Positions 17,821 through 26,374 are shown, counted from the stretch's first letter. The stretch is DNA of 64,000 nt from Kineococcus terrestris (GCF_041020765.1 NZ_JBEUEJ010000009.1); one strand, 5' to 3'. Made by a program: numbers and translations. Notes: generated from the sequence alone by a model not told the origin.

Positions 17821-17848
17821 TTGAACTCTCTACGCTTCGGCGTAGAGT
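17821..17848 (+). promoter_or_regulatory. Promoter with overlapping palindromic operator of the ArsR gene
   Basis: A -35 box TTGAAC (17821-17826) and a -10 box TAGAGT (17843-17848) are 16 bases apart. A perfect 8-bp inverted repeat, CTCTACGC and GCGTAGAG (17828-17847, TTCG centre), covers the spacer and most of the -10 box. This is the classic layout of an autorepressor operator. Seven bases separate the -10 box from GTG, so the mRNA is probably leaderless. Confidence 0.7.
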
Positions 17849-17855
17849 CGTCGTC

Positions 17856-18362
17856 GTGGACGACGAGCGCTGGGAGCTGCTGGAGAAGCGGGTGGCCGCG
17901 CTGGAGGCGCGCGCGGCCGACGCGACCCGCCCCGGGGACCGGGGTGAGTTCTGGGCCCTGGAGGGCCTGCGCGAGCGGGCGCAGGGCCGCTCGCAGGTCC
18001 TGTTCACCGGCTCCGTGGTCCTGCCCACCGGCGAGGAGGCCGCCTGGCAGGAGGGTGCCGACACCACCGCGCTGCTCGACGGCCTCGCCCAGGCCCTGGA
18101 CACCGACGCCGAGGCGGCCGTCGCGCCGCTGAGCGCCCTGGCCCACCCCGTCCGGTTGCGCCTGGTGCTGGCCGTCCTGTCCGGCCGGCGCACGGTGGCC
18201 GAGCTGGGGGAGGGGCTGGGCACGACCGGGCAGCTGTACCACCACCTGCGCCAGCTCACCGCCGCCGGCTGGCTGACCGCCAGCGGCCGCGGCAGCTGGA
18301 CGGTCCCGGCCCAGCGGGTCGTCCCGCTCATGACCCTGCTCGCCGCGGCGGGCTCCCGGTGA
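17856..18362 (+). CDS. ArsR-family winged-helix regulator
   Basis: This is a 168-residue DNA-binding protein. An N-terminal helical segment of about 90 residues (LLEKRVAALEARAAD) may be a dimerising coiled coil. It precedes the winged-helix domain, which begins with SALAHPVRLRLVLAVLSG, has the recognition helix in TTGQLYHHLRQLTAAG and ends with a wing. No cysteine metal site typical of ArsR/SmtB metal sensors is visible, so the signal is unknown. It overlaps the downstream hydrolase by 4 bases (GTGA) and sits behind a palindromic promoter, suggesting that it controls itself and that hydrolase. Confidence 0.85.
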   Translation: MDDERWELLEKRVAALEARAADATRPGDRGEFWALEGLRERAQGRSQVLFTGSVVLPTGEEAAWQEGADTTALLDGLAQALDTDAEAAVAPLSALAHPVRLRLVLAVLSGRRTVAELGEGLGTTGQLYHHLRQLTAAGWLTASGRGSWTVPAQRVVPLMTLLAAAGSR

Positions 18363-19942
18363 GCGCCCTGCGCGCCCGCCCGGCGCGCACCCGCGCCCGG
18401 GCCGCCGCCCCGCCCGTCGTCGAGCTGCCGCGCCCGACCCGCCGCCAGCGGCTCACGGGCCTGCTCACGGCCCTCGCGCTGACCGCGCTGGCCCTCGCCC
18501 TCCTGCCCCGGCCGCCCGCCCTCAGCGCCGACGCGACCGGCGACCCCGCGCTCGCCGAGCACCTGCGCACGGCCACCGCCGACCTGGAGGTGCAGGGCGC
18601 GGCCGCGGCCACCGGCACCCGGGCGGACGGCGGGACGGCCGCCGCCGTCGGCCGCGCCGACGCCCGCCCCGGCCGCGAACGGGCGATGACGGCGGGCACC
18701 CCGCAGGAGATCGGCTCGGTCACCAAGTCCCTCACGGGCCTGCTGCTCGCCGACGCCGTCGCGCGCGGGGAGGTGGAGCCCACGACGACGCTCGGCGAGG
18801 TCCACCCCCGCGCCGGGCTGCCGGCCGACGTGGCCGGCCTGACGCTGGCCGAGCTGGCCACGCACTCCTCCGGCCTGCCGTCCCTGGGCGACGGCCGCAC
18901 CCTGCGCGCCCTGCTCGCGAACCTGGCCGCGGGCAACCCCTACGCCGGCCAGAGCGCCGCCGACCTCCTCGACGAGGCCTCCTCGACGCGCCGCGACGGC
19001 GGCCGCGGCGACTACGCCTACTCCAACCTGGGGTTCGGCCTGCTGGGCCACGCGCTGGCCGAGCGCGCCGGCACGCCCTACCCGCAGCTGCTCGACGAGC
19101 GCGTCCTGCGGCCCCTGGGCATGGCGGACACCGCCGTCACACCCGACCCGCTGCCCGCCGGGCGCGCCCACGAGGTCGCGGCCAACGGCCGCGCGGTCGA
19201 GCCGTGGACGTCGGTGGGCAGCGGCCCGGCCGGTGCGGGCGCGTGGTCGACGGCCGCCGACCTGGGCCGCCTGGCCGCGGCGGTCGCGGCCGGCACCGCC
19301 CCCGGCCAGGACGCCGTCGTCCCGCGCGCGCCCACCGACCAGGAGCGGACGCGCACCGGCTGGGGGTTCTTCACCGCCGAGGTGGACACCGGCGACGGGA
19401 CGCGCCGCACCCTGCTGCTGAACAACGGCGCCACCGCCGGCGGGGCGTCCTCCCTCGTCGTCGACCCGGCGACGGGGGAGTGGGTGACGGTGACGACCCC
19501 GTCGGCCGCGCCGACGCAGACGATCGCCCTCCGCCTCTTGGGGGTGAAGGTCCCGCCCGCGGGCCCGCGCGAGCGCTGGCTGTCGCTGCCCGTCCTGCTG
19601 ACGCTGTTCCTGCTGGTCCTCGGCGTGGGCGCCGTGCTGCCGGCCGCCCTGGCCCGCCGCGCCCGCACCGCCGCGCAGGTTCCCGACCGGCTGCGCGTGC
19701 TCGACGCCGTCGTCACCGCCGCGACGTTCCTCGTGGTGGTCCGCCTCACCGGCGCCTGGCAGACGGTCCCGCCGGCGCTGTGGGTCGCGGCCGTCGCCCT
19801 CGCCGGTCTCGGCGCCGGGCTCCAGGTCTCCCGCTGGCGCGCGCTCGAGTGGCCGCGCGAGCGCCGGGCGCGGCGCTGGGCCGGCGCCGGGCTGGGGTTC
19901 GCGGTCGTGGCCGGGCTGGCGGGAGCGGCCGTCCTCCTCTGA
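18359..19942 (+). CDS. Membrane serine hydrolase, beta-lactamase/class C fold
   Basis: This 527-residue protein has a basic N-terminus and one hydrophobic segment (about residues 35-52). A serine beta-lactamase-like domain follows: SxxK is SVTK at 120-123 and the YxN motif is YSN starting at Y221. The C-terminal part holds about four membrane helices. The architecture resembles membrane-bound penicillin-binding/esterase (EstB, Pbp4*) relatives. No substrate is evident. It is translationally coupled to the upstream ArsR gene. The two genes interrupt the usual prfA-prmC order. Confidence 0.85.
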   Translation: MSALRARPARTRARAAAPPVVELPRPTRRQRLTGLLTALALTALALALLPRPPALSADATGDPALAEHLRTATADLEVQGAAAATGTRADGGTAAAVGRADARPGRERAMTAGTPQEIGSVTKSLTGLLLADAVARGEVEPTTTLGEVHPRAGLPADVAGLTLAELATHSSGLPSLGDGRTLRALLANLAAGNPYAGQSAADLLDEASSTRRDGGRGDYAYSNLGFGLLGHALAERAGTPYPQLLDERVLRPLGMADTAVTPDPLPAGRAHEVAANGRAVEPWTSVGSGPAGAGAWSTAADLGRLAAAVAAGTAPGQDAVVPRAPTDQERTRTGWGFFTAEVDTGDGTRRTLLLNNGATAGGASSLVVDPATGEWVTVTTPSAAPTQTIALRLLGVKVPPAGPRERWLSLPVLLTLFLLVLGVGAVLPAALARRARTAAQVPDRLRVLDAVVTAATFLVVVRLTGAWQTVPPALWVAAVALAGLGAGLQVSRWRALEWPRERRARRWAGAGLGFAVVAGLAGAAVLL

Positions 19943-19991
19943 GCGCCCGCCGGGCCGCCGGTGGGGGAGCCGCTGGTGAGAGGGTCGCCCG

Positions 19992-20960
19992 GTGCCCGCC
20001 CCCACCGGACCCACCGACCCCACCGACCCGGCCCCGACCGGAGGTCCCCTCGCGCCCGTCCTGGCCGCCGCGGCCCGCCGGCTGGCCGACGCGGGCGTCC
20101 CGAGCCCGCGCGCCGACGCGGAGGCGCTGCTCGCCCACGCCCTCGGCGTGGACCGCTCGCGCCTGGCCGTCCTCGTGGCCCTCGGGTCGCCGGTGGCGGT
20201 GCCCGGGGCCTTCGAGCGGCTGCTGGCCGAGCGCGCCGACCGCGTCCCGCTGCAGCACCTGACGGGCCGGGCCCCGTTCCGGCAGCTGGAGCTGTCCGTC
20301 GGCCCGGGCGTGTTCGTCCCGCGGCCGGAGACGGAGGTCGTGGCCGGTCTGGCCGTCGAGGAGGCCGCCGCGCGCGCGGCCGCCGGCGGCGCGCCCGTCG
20401 TCGTCGACCTGTGCACCGGCTCGGGCGCGATCGCGCTGGCCGTGGCCACCGAGGTGCCGGCGGCGCGCGTGCACGCCGTCGAGCTGGACCCGGTGGCGCA
20501 CGCCTGGGCGCGGCGCAACGTCGACGAGACCGCCGCGCGCACGGGCGCGGCGGTGGACCTGCGGCTGGGGGACGCGGCCACGGCCTTCGCCGACCTCGAC
20601 GGCGGCGTCGACGTCGTGGTGTCCAACCCGCCGTACGTGCCGCCCGGCGCGGTGCCCCAGGAGCGCGAGGTCGCCGAGCACGACCCGGAGCTGGCCCTGT
20701 ACGGCGGGGGGGAGGACGGGCTGGCGGTGCCGCGCGCCGTCGTCGCCGCCGCGGCGCGCCTGCTGCGGCCCGGCGGCCTGCTGGTCTTCGAGCACGCCGA
20801 GGTGCAGGAGGCGTCCGCGCGCCGGCTGGTCGCCGGGTCCGCGTGGGAGGCCGCGGCCGGGCACTGCGACCTCACCGGGCGCCCGCGCGCGACGTCGGCG
20901 CGGCGCGCCGCGGGGCCCGCCGGGCGACCGGGGCCGGCGGTGGGAGACTCGCTGCCGTGA
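19992..20960 (+). CDS. prmC: Release factor glutamine methyltransferase
   Basis: PrmC methylates the glutamine of the GGQ motif in release factors. The N-terminal helical domain includes the HLTGRAPF segment. The SAM-binding motif is VVDLCTGSGAIAL and the catalytic NPPY motif is VVSNPPYVPPG. The length is 322 aa with an Ala/Gly/Pro-rich C-terminal tail beyond the family core. The start GTG at 19992 gives a Pro/Thr-rich N-terminus and has only a weak ribosome-binding site. The end overlaps the next gene by 4 bases. Confidence 0.94.
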   Translation: MPAPTGPTDPTDPAPTGGPLAPVLAAAARRLADAGVPSPRADAEALLAHALGVDRSRLAVLVALGSPVAVPGAFERLLAERADRVPLQHLTGRAPFRQLELSVGPGVFVPRPETEVVAGLAVEEAAARAAAGGAPVVVDLCTGSGAIALAVATEVPAARVHAVELDPVAHAWARRNVDETAARTGAAVDLRLGDAATAFADLDGGVDVVVSNPPYVPPGAVPQEREVAEHDPELALYGGGEDGLAVPRAVVAAAARLLRPGGLLVFEHAEVQEASARRLVAGSAWEAAAGHCDLTGRPRATSARRAAGPAGRPGPAVGDSLP

Positions 20961-21709
20961 GACCCCCCTACGTGTGCGCCGAACCGGCCTCGCGCGAACG
21001 CGGCCTGGCGGCCGCGCACAGCGCGGTGCAGCGCGGTGAGGTCGTGGTCCTGCCGACCGACACCGTCTACGGCATCGGCGCCGACGCCTTCTCCCCGTCG
21101 GCGGTGCAGAAGCTCCTGGACGCCAAGGGCCGCGGGCGCTCCATGCCGCCGCCCGTGCTCGTCCCCGAGGTCCGCACGATCGACGGGCTGGCCACGGGCG
21201 TGCCGTTCGCGGTGCGCGAGCTGGTGGACGCCTTCTGGCCCGGCGCCCTGACGGTGGTGTGCCGGGCGCAGCCGTCCCTGACGTGGGACCTCGGCGACAC
21301 CGGGGGCACGGTGGCGCTGCGGATGCCGCTGCACCCGGTGGCCCTGGAGCTGCTGCGGCGCACCGGCCCGATGGCCGTCTCCAGCGCCAACCTGTCCGGG
21401 CAGCCGGCCGCCACCACCGTCGAGGAGGCCGTGGAGCAGCTGGGCAGCAGCGTGCGCGTCTACCTCGACGGCGGCCCGAGCCCGAAGGGCGCCCCCTCGA
21501 CCATCGTCGACGCCTCCGACGGCACGCTGCGGGTGCTGCGCCTGGGCGCGCTGTCGGAGGAGGAGCTGCGCCGCGCCGTGCCGAAGGGCTGGGCGGACGA
21601 CCCCGCCGAGCCGGAGGGCGGGGCGGAGCCGGGGGAGCCGGAGGACGTGGCCCAGCCGGCGGACGAGCCCGCGGAACCGGTGGACGGCGCCGCCGAGCGC
21701 AGCGGCTGA
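20957..21709 (+). CDS. sua5: L-threonylcarbamoyladenylate synthase (Sua5/YrdC/YciO family)
   Basis: It makes the threonylcarbamoyl-AMP used for t6A37 modification of ANN-decoding tRNAs. The YrdC domain shows VVVLPTDTVYGIGADAF near residues 30-46 and MAVSSANLSGQPA later. The length is 250 aa with an acidic Pro/Glu-rich tail. It lacks the separate C-terminal Sua5 domain. The start overlaps prmC (GTGA), as in other actinobacteria. Confidence 0.92.
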   Translation: MRPPYVCAEPASRERGLAAAHSAVQRGEVVVLPTDTVYGIGADAFSPSAVQKLLDAKGRGRSMPPPVLVPEVRTIDGLATGVPFAVRELVDAFWPGALTVVCRAQPSLTWDLGDTGGTVALRMPLHPVALELLRRTGPMAVSSANLSGQPAATTVEEAVEQLGSSVRVYLDGGPSPKGAPSTIVDASDGTLRVLRLGALSEEELRRAVPKGWADDPAEPEGGAEPGEPEDVAQPADEPAEPVDGAAERSG

Positions 21710-21718
21710 GGCGCCGGC

Positions 21719-22900
21719 GTGAGGGCCTACCTGCTCGTCATCGTCGTCGCGGCCGCCGTGACGTACCTGACGACGCCGCTGGTGCGGTTGCTGGCGCAGC
21801 GCGTGGGGGCCGTCACCCCGATCCGCGACCGCGACGTGCACGCGGTGCCCGTGCCCCGGATGGGCGGGGTCGCGATGCTCCTGGGGGTCGGGGCCGCCCT
21901 GCTGGTGGCCTCGCAGATCCCCTTCCTGGGCCGGGTGTTCGAGACCCGGCCGGGACCGCTGTGGGTGCTGGTGGGCGCGCTCGTCGTGTGCGCGGTCGGC
22001 GTGGCCGACGACGTCGTGCAGCTGGACGCGGTCACCAAGCTCGCCGGGCAGGTGCTGGCCGCGGGCGTGATGGGCTGGCAGGGCGTCAGCCTGCTGCAGC
22101 TGCCCATCGGCGGGGTGACGCTGCTGAGCAGCCAGGCGCTCATGGCCATCACGGTGCTCGTGGTGCTCGTGTCGGTGAACGCCGTGAACTTCGTCGACGG
22201 CCTCGACGGGCTGGCGGCCGGCATCGTGGGCATCGGGGCCACCGCGTTCTTCGTCTACTCCTACGCCCTGCAGCGCGGCGCCTCCGACGACTACGCCTCG
22301 CTGGCCACGCTGGTCGCGGCCGTCACCGTGGGCTGCTGCGTGGGCTTCCTGCCGCACAACGCCCACCCGGCGCGCGTCTTCATGGGCGACTCCGGCTCGA
22401 TGCTGCTGGGCCTGCTGCTGGCCAGCTCGACGATCGCCGCGACGAGCACGGTGGACCCCGAGGTCGTCTCCAGCGAGCAGATCGCCCCGGCGTTCTTCCC
22501 GCTGCTGCTGCCCATCGCGGTCCTGCTCGTGCCGTTCTGCGACATGCTCCTGGCCGTCGTGCGCCGCACCCGCGAGGGCCGGGCGTTCTGGCACCCGGAC
22601 AAGAAGCACCTGCACCACCGGCTGCTGCAGATGGGCCACTCGCACGGGGTGGCCGTGCTCGTCATGTACTCCTGGGCGGCGTTCCTCAGCTTCGGCGCCG
22701 CCTCCTACGCCTTCCTGCCGCTGTCGCAGGCCCTGGCCGTCGCGCTGGGCGCGGGGCTGGCGGTGCTGGCGTTCACGTTCGGCCCGCTGTACTGGCGCCG
22801 CCGGCGCGCGCCGCGCCCGCCCGCCGGGGGCACCCCGCGCGGCGGCCCGGGGGACGGGTCGCCGCGTCCCGCCGCCCCCTCGAGCGCCGCTCGCCCGTGA
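21719..22900 (+). CDS. wecA: UDP-GlcNAc/MurNAc:polyprenyl-phosphate sugar-1-phosphate transferase
   Basis: This is a polytopic membrane transferase of the WecA/MraY superfamily, 393 aa with about eleven hydrophobic segments. Its key motifs are GVADDVVQLD (the DD pair), NAVNFVDGLDG, HPARVFMGDSGSM and the cytoplasmic HPDKKHLHHRLL loop. The corresponding Rv1302 (rfe/wecA) starts arabinogalactan linkage-unit synthesis in mycobacteria. Here it probably begins a cell-wall polysaccharide on decaprenyl phosphate. The C-terminal 40 residues are Pro/Gly/Arg-rich and disordered. Confidence 0.93.
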   Translation: MRAYLLVIVVAAAVTYLTTPLVRLLAQRVGAVTPIRDRDVHAVPVPRMGGVAMLLGVGAALLVASQIPFLGRVFETRPGPLWVLVGALVVCAVGVADDVVQLDAVTKLAGQVLAAGVMGWQGVSLLQLPIGGVTLLSSQALMAITVLVVLVSVNAVNFVDGLDGLAAGIVGIGATAFFVYSYALQRGASDDYASLATLVAAVTVGCCVGFLPHNAHPARVFMGDSGSMLLGLLLASSTIAATSTVDPEVVSSEQIAPAFFPLLLPIAVLLVPFCDMLLAVVRRTREGRAFWHPDKKHLHHRLLQMGHSHGVAVLVMYSWAAFLSFGAASYAFLPLSQALAVALGAGLAVLAFTFGPLYWRRRRAPRPPAGGTPRGGPGDGSPRPAAPSSAARP

Positions 22901-22955
22901 GCCGCCCGCGCGCCGCCGGGGCGTCTGCGACGGTGCGTAGGAGGTGGGAGAGCTC

Positions 22956-23480
22956 GTGATAGCTTTCACGAAGTCTCCCCGGCGCCCCCGCGGCCCGAGG
23001 AGCAGCGCCGACGAGCCGGACCCCCCGACGACCCGCCGACGACGGAGAGCAGCCACCGTGAGCAGCAGGACCGACGACGTGTTCAGCGTCGTCCCCCGGC
23101 GCTCGCTGCCCGTCGTGGCGGGAGCCGCGCTCCTGGTCACCGGCGCCGCCGCGCTCAGCGCCGGTGCGGCCGCCGCGGTGAGCGCCCTGGTCGGCGGCGC
23201 CCTGGCCACGGCCTTCCTGGCCTCCACCTATCTGCTGCTGCGCGTCCTCAAGCACGTCGACGTGACGATGCACCTCGCGGTCGCGCTGTCCGTCTACCTG
23301 CTGAAGGTCAGCGTGCTGGCCGGCGGCGTCCTGGCGCTGAGCTCGCGCAGCGACCTGCTCGGCGGCTGGGTCGCCGGCACCGCCGCGGTCTGCGCGGTGG
23401 CGTGGGTCGTGGCCGAGGTGCGGGCGTTCACCCGCCTGCGGCTGCCGGTCTTCACCCTCCACGGCGGTGACGCCCGGTGA
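22956..23480 (+). CDS. Small membrane protein upstream of the atp operon (Rv1303-like)
   Basis: This 174-residue protein has a basic Pro/Arg-rich N-terminus and four hydrophobic segments in the last 130 residues. Position and topology match the conserved membrane protein that precedes atpB in mycobacteria (Rv1303) and resemble ATP synthase protein I, thought to assist Fo assembly or Mg2+ handling. The GTG at 22956 has GGAG 5 bases upstream. A GTG at 23058 (140 aa, also with an upstream GGAG) would remove the basic extension and cannot be excluded. A short inverted repeat (CGTGA/TCACG) spans 22955-22970. Confidence 0.75.
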   Translation: MIAFTKSPRRPRGPRSSADEPDPPTTRRRRRAATVSSRTDDVFSVVPRRSLPVVAGAALLVTGAAALSAGAAAAVSALVGGALATAFLASTYLLLRVLKHVDVTMHLAVALSVYLLKVSVLAGGVLALSSRSDLLGGWVAGTAAVCAVAWVVAEVRAFTRLRLPVFTLHGGDAR

Positions 23481-23518
23481 ACCCGGCGGACCCGGCGCGG
23501 TCGGCGGCCGCGCGCCCC

Positions 23519-23527
23519 TGTTACCGT
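23519..23527 (+). promoter_or_regulatory. Extended -10 promoter candidate of the atp operon
   Basis: TGT plus TACCGT forms an extended -10 element ending 10 bases before the ATG at 23538. Transcription would begin within a few bases of the start codon, so this message may be leaderless or nearly so. Confidence 0.5.
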
Positions 23528-23537
23528 TCCGCGCACC

Positions 23538-23792
23538 ATGCCTGCGCAGGACGACCCCACCCCTCCCGCACCGCGGCCGTCGTCGCCGGAGCCGGTCGAG
23601 CAGGACGCGCGCCGCGACAGCGACACGGCGTGGAACTCGGTCTCCTACCTGATGACCGGCATCTTCGGCGGGGCGCTGGCCGGGTGGGCGCTCGACCGCT
23701 GGCTGGGCACCGCGTTCCTGACGCCGGTGCTGCTGCTGGCCGGAGCGGCGTCCACCGTCTACTACGTCTGGTTCCGGTACGGTTCGCGCTGA
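23538..23792 (+). CDS. AtpZ/AtpI-like F1Fo-ATPase accessory protein
   Basis: This 84-residue protein has a hydrophilic Pro/Asp-rich N-terminus of about 30 residues. Two membrane helices follow, with GIFGGALAGWALDRW in the first hairpin, typical of AtpZ/AtpI-family proteins. These aid assembly of the c-ring or transport Mg2+/Ca2+ for the ATP synthase. The gene starts right behind an extended -10 promoter and precedes atpB by 90 bases. Confidence 0.82.
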   Translation: MPAQDDPTPPAPRPSSPEPVEQDARRDSDTAWNSVSYLMTGIFGGALAGWALDRWLGTAFLTPVLLLAGAASTVYYVWFRYGSR

Positions 23793-23882
23793 GCCTGAGG
23801 AGCCCGGGGTGCTGACGACGTCGCCCGCCCCGCAGCACCACCACACCCGTTCCCACACCGGCGTTCGTACGGAGGAGAGGCA

Positions 23883-24668
23883 GTGACCCTGCAGGCGTTG
23901 GCCGCGACAGGCGGTTTCGAGGCGCCCGGCGTCAAGGACTTCTGGCAGCCGCTGGTCGGCGACGGCAACTGGGCGCTGACCCGGTCCTCCTTCGTCTTCG
24001 CCATCCTCGCGGTCCTGCTGGGCGTCGTCCTGGTCGCTGCCACGCGCAAGCTCTCCGTGGTGCCCAGCAAGGGCCAGTTCATCACCGAGAGCTTCTACGG
24101 CTTCGTCCGCAACGGCGTCGCGCGCGACATCATCGGGTCGAAGGAGTTCCTGCGCTTCGTCCCGCTGCTGTTCACGATGTTCGTGCTGATCCTGGCCAAC
24201 AACCTGGTCGGCGTCATCCCGCCGGTGATGTTCCCGACGAACAGCCGCATCGCCTTCCCCCTCGCGCTGACGATCGTCGTGTACCTGACGTACCACATCG
24301 TCGCGGTGCAGCGGAAGGGCGGCATCGGCTACCTCAAGAGCCTCATGCCGCCGGGCGTGCCCGGCTACATCGCGCCGCTGGTGTACGTCCTGGAGCTGCT
24401 GACGTACTTCGTCACGCGGCCCTTCACCCTGGCCCTGCGACTGTTCGCGAACATGTTCGCGGGCCACATGCTCATCCTCGTCCTCGTCCTGGGCGGGGAG
24501 TACCTGCTGCTGCACACGAGCGGGTTCCTCCCGGTGACCGGCGTCGTCGCCTTCGTCTTCAGCATCGTCATGCTCTTCTTCGAGCTGCTGATCCAGGTGC
24601 TGCAGGCGTACGTCTTCACGCTGCTCACCGCCACCTACATCGCCGGCGCCATCGCCGACGAGCACTGA
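23883..24668 (+). CDS. atpB: ATP synthase Fo subunit a
   Basis: Subunit a forms the two proton half-channels against the c-ring. It is 261 aa with five to six membrane helices. The essential arginine is in the helix with ALRLFANMFAGHML. The conserved C-terminal segment LLIQVLQAYVFTLLTATYI is present. A GTG start follows GGAGGAGAGGCA. It heads the eight-gene atpB-E-F-H-A-G-D-C operon. Confidence 0.97.
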   Translation: MTLQALAATGGFEAPGVKDFWQPLVGDGNWALTRSSFVFAILAVLLGVVLVAATRKLSVVPSKGQFITESFYGFVRNGVARDIIGSKEFLRFVPLLFTMFVLILANNLVGVIPPVMFPTNSRIAFPLALTIVVYLTYHIVAVQRKGGIGYLKSLMPPGVPGYIAPLVYVLELLTYFVTRPFTLALRLFANMFAGHMLILVLVLGGEYLLLHTSGFLPVTGVVAFVFSIVMLFFELLIQVLQAYVFTLLTATYIAGAIADEH

Positions 24669-24687
24669 CCCACCGCCCGACCCCGAC

Positions 24688-24709
24688 CCGCGGCGCACCT
24701 GCGCCGCGG
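24688..24709 (+). promoter_or_regulatory. Hairpin in the atpB-atpE intercistronic region
   Basis: Arms CCGCGGCGCA and TGCGCCGCGG are perfectly complementary around a 2-base centre. A purine-rich, G/A-only-like stretch (GAGAAGAGAGAAAGAGGA) follows up to the atpE ATG. The pair resembles an mRNA-stabilising or processing hairpin plus a strong initiation region, as needed for the many c subunits per complex. Confidence 0.5.
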
Positions 24710-24732
24710 ACCGAGAAGAGAGAAAGAGGACC

Positions 24733-24936
24733 ATGGAAGGCAGCCTGAACGCCATCGGTTACGGCCTCGCGGCCATCGGCCCCGCGATCGCCGTCGGCCT
24801 CATCTTCGCCGCGTACATCAACGGCGTGGCCCGTCAGCCCGAGTCGCGCGGCATGCTGCAGCCGATCGCCATCCTGGGCTTCGCGCTCGCGGAGGCCCTC
24901 GCGCTGCTGGGCTTCGTGCTCGCGTTCATCCTCTGA
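24733..24936 (+). CDS. atpE: ATP synthase Fo subunit c
   Basis: Subunit c forms the rotor ring. The 67 residues make a helical hairpin. The proton-binding carboxylate is Glu54 in ALAEALALLGF, and the F1-contacting polar loop is RQPE at 34-37. Na+-specific residue pairs are absent, which points to proton coupling. An AGAGAAAGAGGA ribosome-binding region precedes the ATG. Confidence 0.97.
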   Translation: MEGSLNAIGYGLAAIGPAIAVGLIFAAYINGVARQPESRGMLQPIAILGFALAEALALLGFVLAFIL

Positions 24937-24980
24937 CGTCCGCCTGACCACCCACCCGTGAGCCTCATCGAGGAGCTGCC

Positions 24981-25553
24981 GTGCCAGCCTTGATCATGGA
25001 AGCGGCCACCGAGGAAGGCGGCTTCTGGGAGAACGCGTACCCGATCATCCCGCACCCCGCGGAGCTGATCGTCGGTCTGGTCTTCCTCGCCATCCTGTAC
25101 TTCCTGGTGTCGAAGCTCGTCGTGCCGCGCCTCGAGACGGCCTTCGAGGAGCGTCGCGCGGCCATCGAGGGCGGCGTGGAGAAGGCCGAGCGCGCTCAGG
25201 CCGAGGCCAACGCCGCGCTGGAGGAGTACAAGGCCCAGCTCGCCGACGCGCGCGGCGAGGCCAACCGCATCCGCGAGGACGCGCGCCGCCAGGGCGCGCA
25301 GATCGTGGCGGAGATGCGCGAGCAGGCGCAGGCCGAGGCCGAGCGCATCACCACCTCGGCCCGCGCGACCATCGAGGCGGAGCGCCAGCAGGCGGCCGCG
25401 TCGCTGCGCGCGGAGGTCGGCCGCCTGGCGACCGACCTGGCCTCGCGCATCGTCGGCGAGTCCCTGCAGGAGCCGGCCCGCCAGTCCGGCGTGGTCGACC
25501 GCTTCCTCGCCGAGGTCGAGCGCGGCGAGACCACGGGGGCGACGCGTCGATGA
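24981..25553 (+). CDS. atpF: ATP synthase Fo subunit b
   Basis: Subunit b is the peripheral stalk. It has 190 residues with one N-terminal membrane helix (about residues 28-50) and a long charged coiled coil rich in Ala/Glu/Arg. The GTG at 24981 has GAGGAG 5 bases upstream. An ATG five codons later (24996) is a weaker alternative. The stop overlaps the atpH start in ATGA. Confidence 0.95.
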   Translation: MPALIMEAATEEGGFWENAYPIIPHPAELIVGLVFLAILYFLVSKLVVPRLETAFEERRAAIEGGVEKAERAQAEANAALEEYKAQLADARGEANRIREDARRQGAQIVAEMREQAQAEAERITTSARATIEAERQQAAASLRAEVGRLATDLASRIVGESLQEPARQSGVVDRFLAEVERGETTGATRR

Positions 25554-26374
25554 GCCTCGACTCCGGTTCGGCGAGGGCGAGCCTCGCCGCCGCCCGCGAG
25601 GTCCTCGAGCGCCAGCTGGCGCTCGAGGGGGCCGACCCCGGCCGGGCCGGGGACGACCTCTTCGCGCTGACCTCCCTGCTCGACGAGTCCATCGGGCTGC
25701 GCCGGTCCCTGTCGGACCCGGCGCGCCCGGCGGAGGGCAAGGCCGACTTCGTGCGGCGCACCTTCACCGGCCGCGTCTCGGCGCCGGCCGTGGAGGCGCT
25801 GGCCGCGCTGGCGGCCGGCCGCTGGACGTCCGCCCGGGACCTGGCCGACGCCACCGAGCGCCTTGCGGTGCTCGCCGTCGTCGCCCAGGCCGAGCGGGCC
25901 GGGCGCGGCGAGGCCCTCGAGGACGAGCTGTTCCGCTTCTCGCGGATCATCGCCGGCAACCCGGCGCTGCGCGACGCCCTGGCCGACCGCACCGCGCCCG
26001 CGGCCAACCGCGCCTCCCTGGCGGCGCGGCTGCTCGTGGGCAGGGCCTCCCCGGAGGCCGTGCAGCTGGCCCGCCGCGTCGCCGCGTCCTCGCGCGGCGT
26101 GCGGGCCGAGCGGCTGCTGGAGGAGTACGTCGAGGTGGTGGCCGAGAGCCGCCGCCAGCTCGTCGCGCACGTCGTGACGGCCCAGCCGCTGAGCGACGCC
26201 CAGCGCGAGCGCCTCGCCGCCGCGCTGGGCCGCCAGTACGGCCGTCCGGTGCGCCTGAACGTGGACGTGGACGCCTCCCTGGTGGGCGGGCTGCGCGTGA
26301 GCGTCGGCGACGACGTGATCGACGGCGCCGTCTCCACCCGCCTGGAGGAGGCCCGCCGCCGCCTGGCGGGCTGA
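25550..26374 (+). CDS. atpH: ATP synthase F1 subunit delta
   Basis: Delta joins the peripheral stalk to the top of F1. The 274 residues are about 90 longer than E. coli delta and typical of actinobacteria. The C-terminal signature region LVGGLRVSVGDDVIDGAVSTRL is clear. It is coupled to atpF by a 4-base overlap. A 238-base gap with short repeats separates it from atpA. Confidence 0.94.
   Translation: MSLDSGSARASLAAAREVLERQLALEGADPGRAGDDLFALTSLLDESIGLRRSLSDPARPAEGKADFVRRTFTGRVSAPAVEALAALAAGRWTSARDLADATERLAVLAVVAQAERAGRGEALEDELFRFSRIIAGNPALRDALADRTAPAANRASLAARLLVGRASPEAVQLARRVAASSRGVRAERLLEEYVEVVAESRRQLVAHVVTAQPLSDAQRERLAAALGRQYGRPVRLNVDVDASLVGGLRVSVGDDVIDGAVSTRLEEARRRLAG

Noticed and set aside
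17117..23227. Very long open frame (over 2000 codons) on the minus strand
   Set aside because: It runs antisense to prfA, prmC, sua5 and wecA. Long false frames opposite genes are expected at this GC content, and its translation has no recognisable domain.
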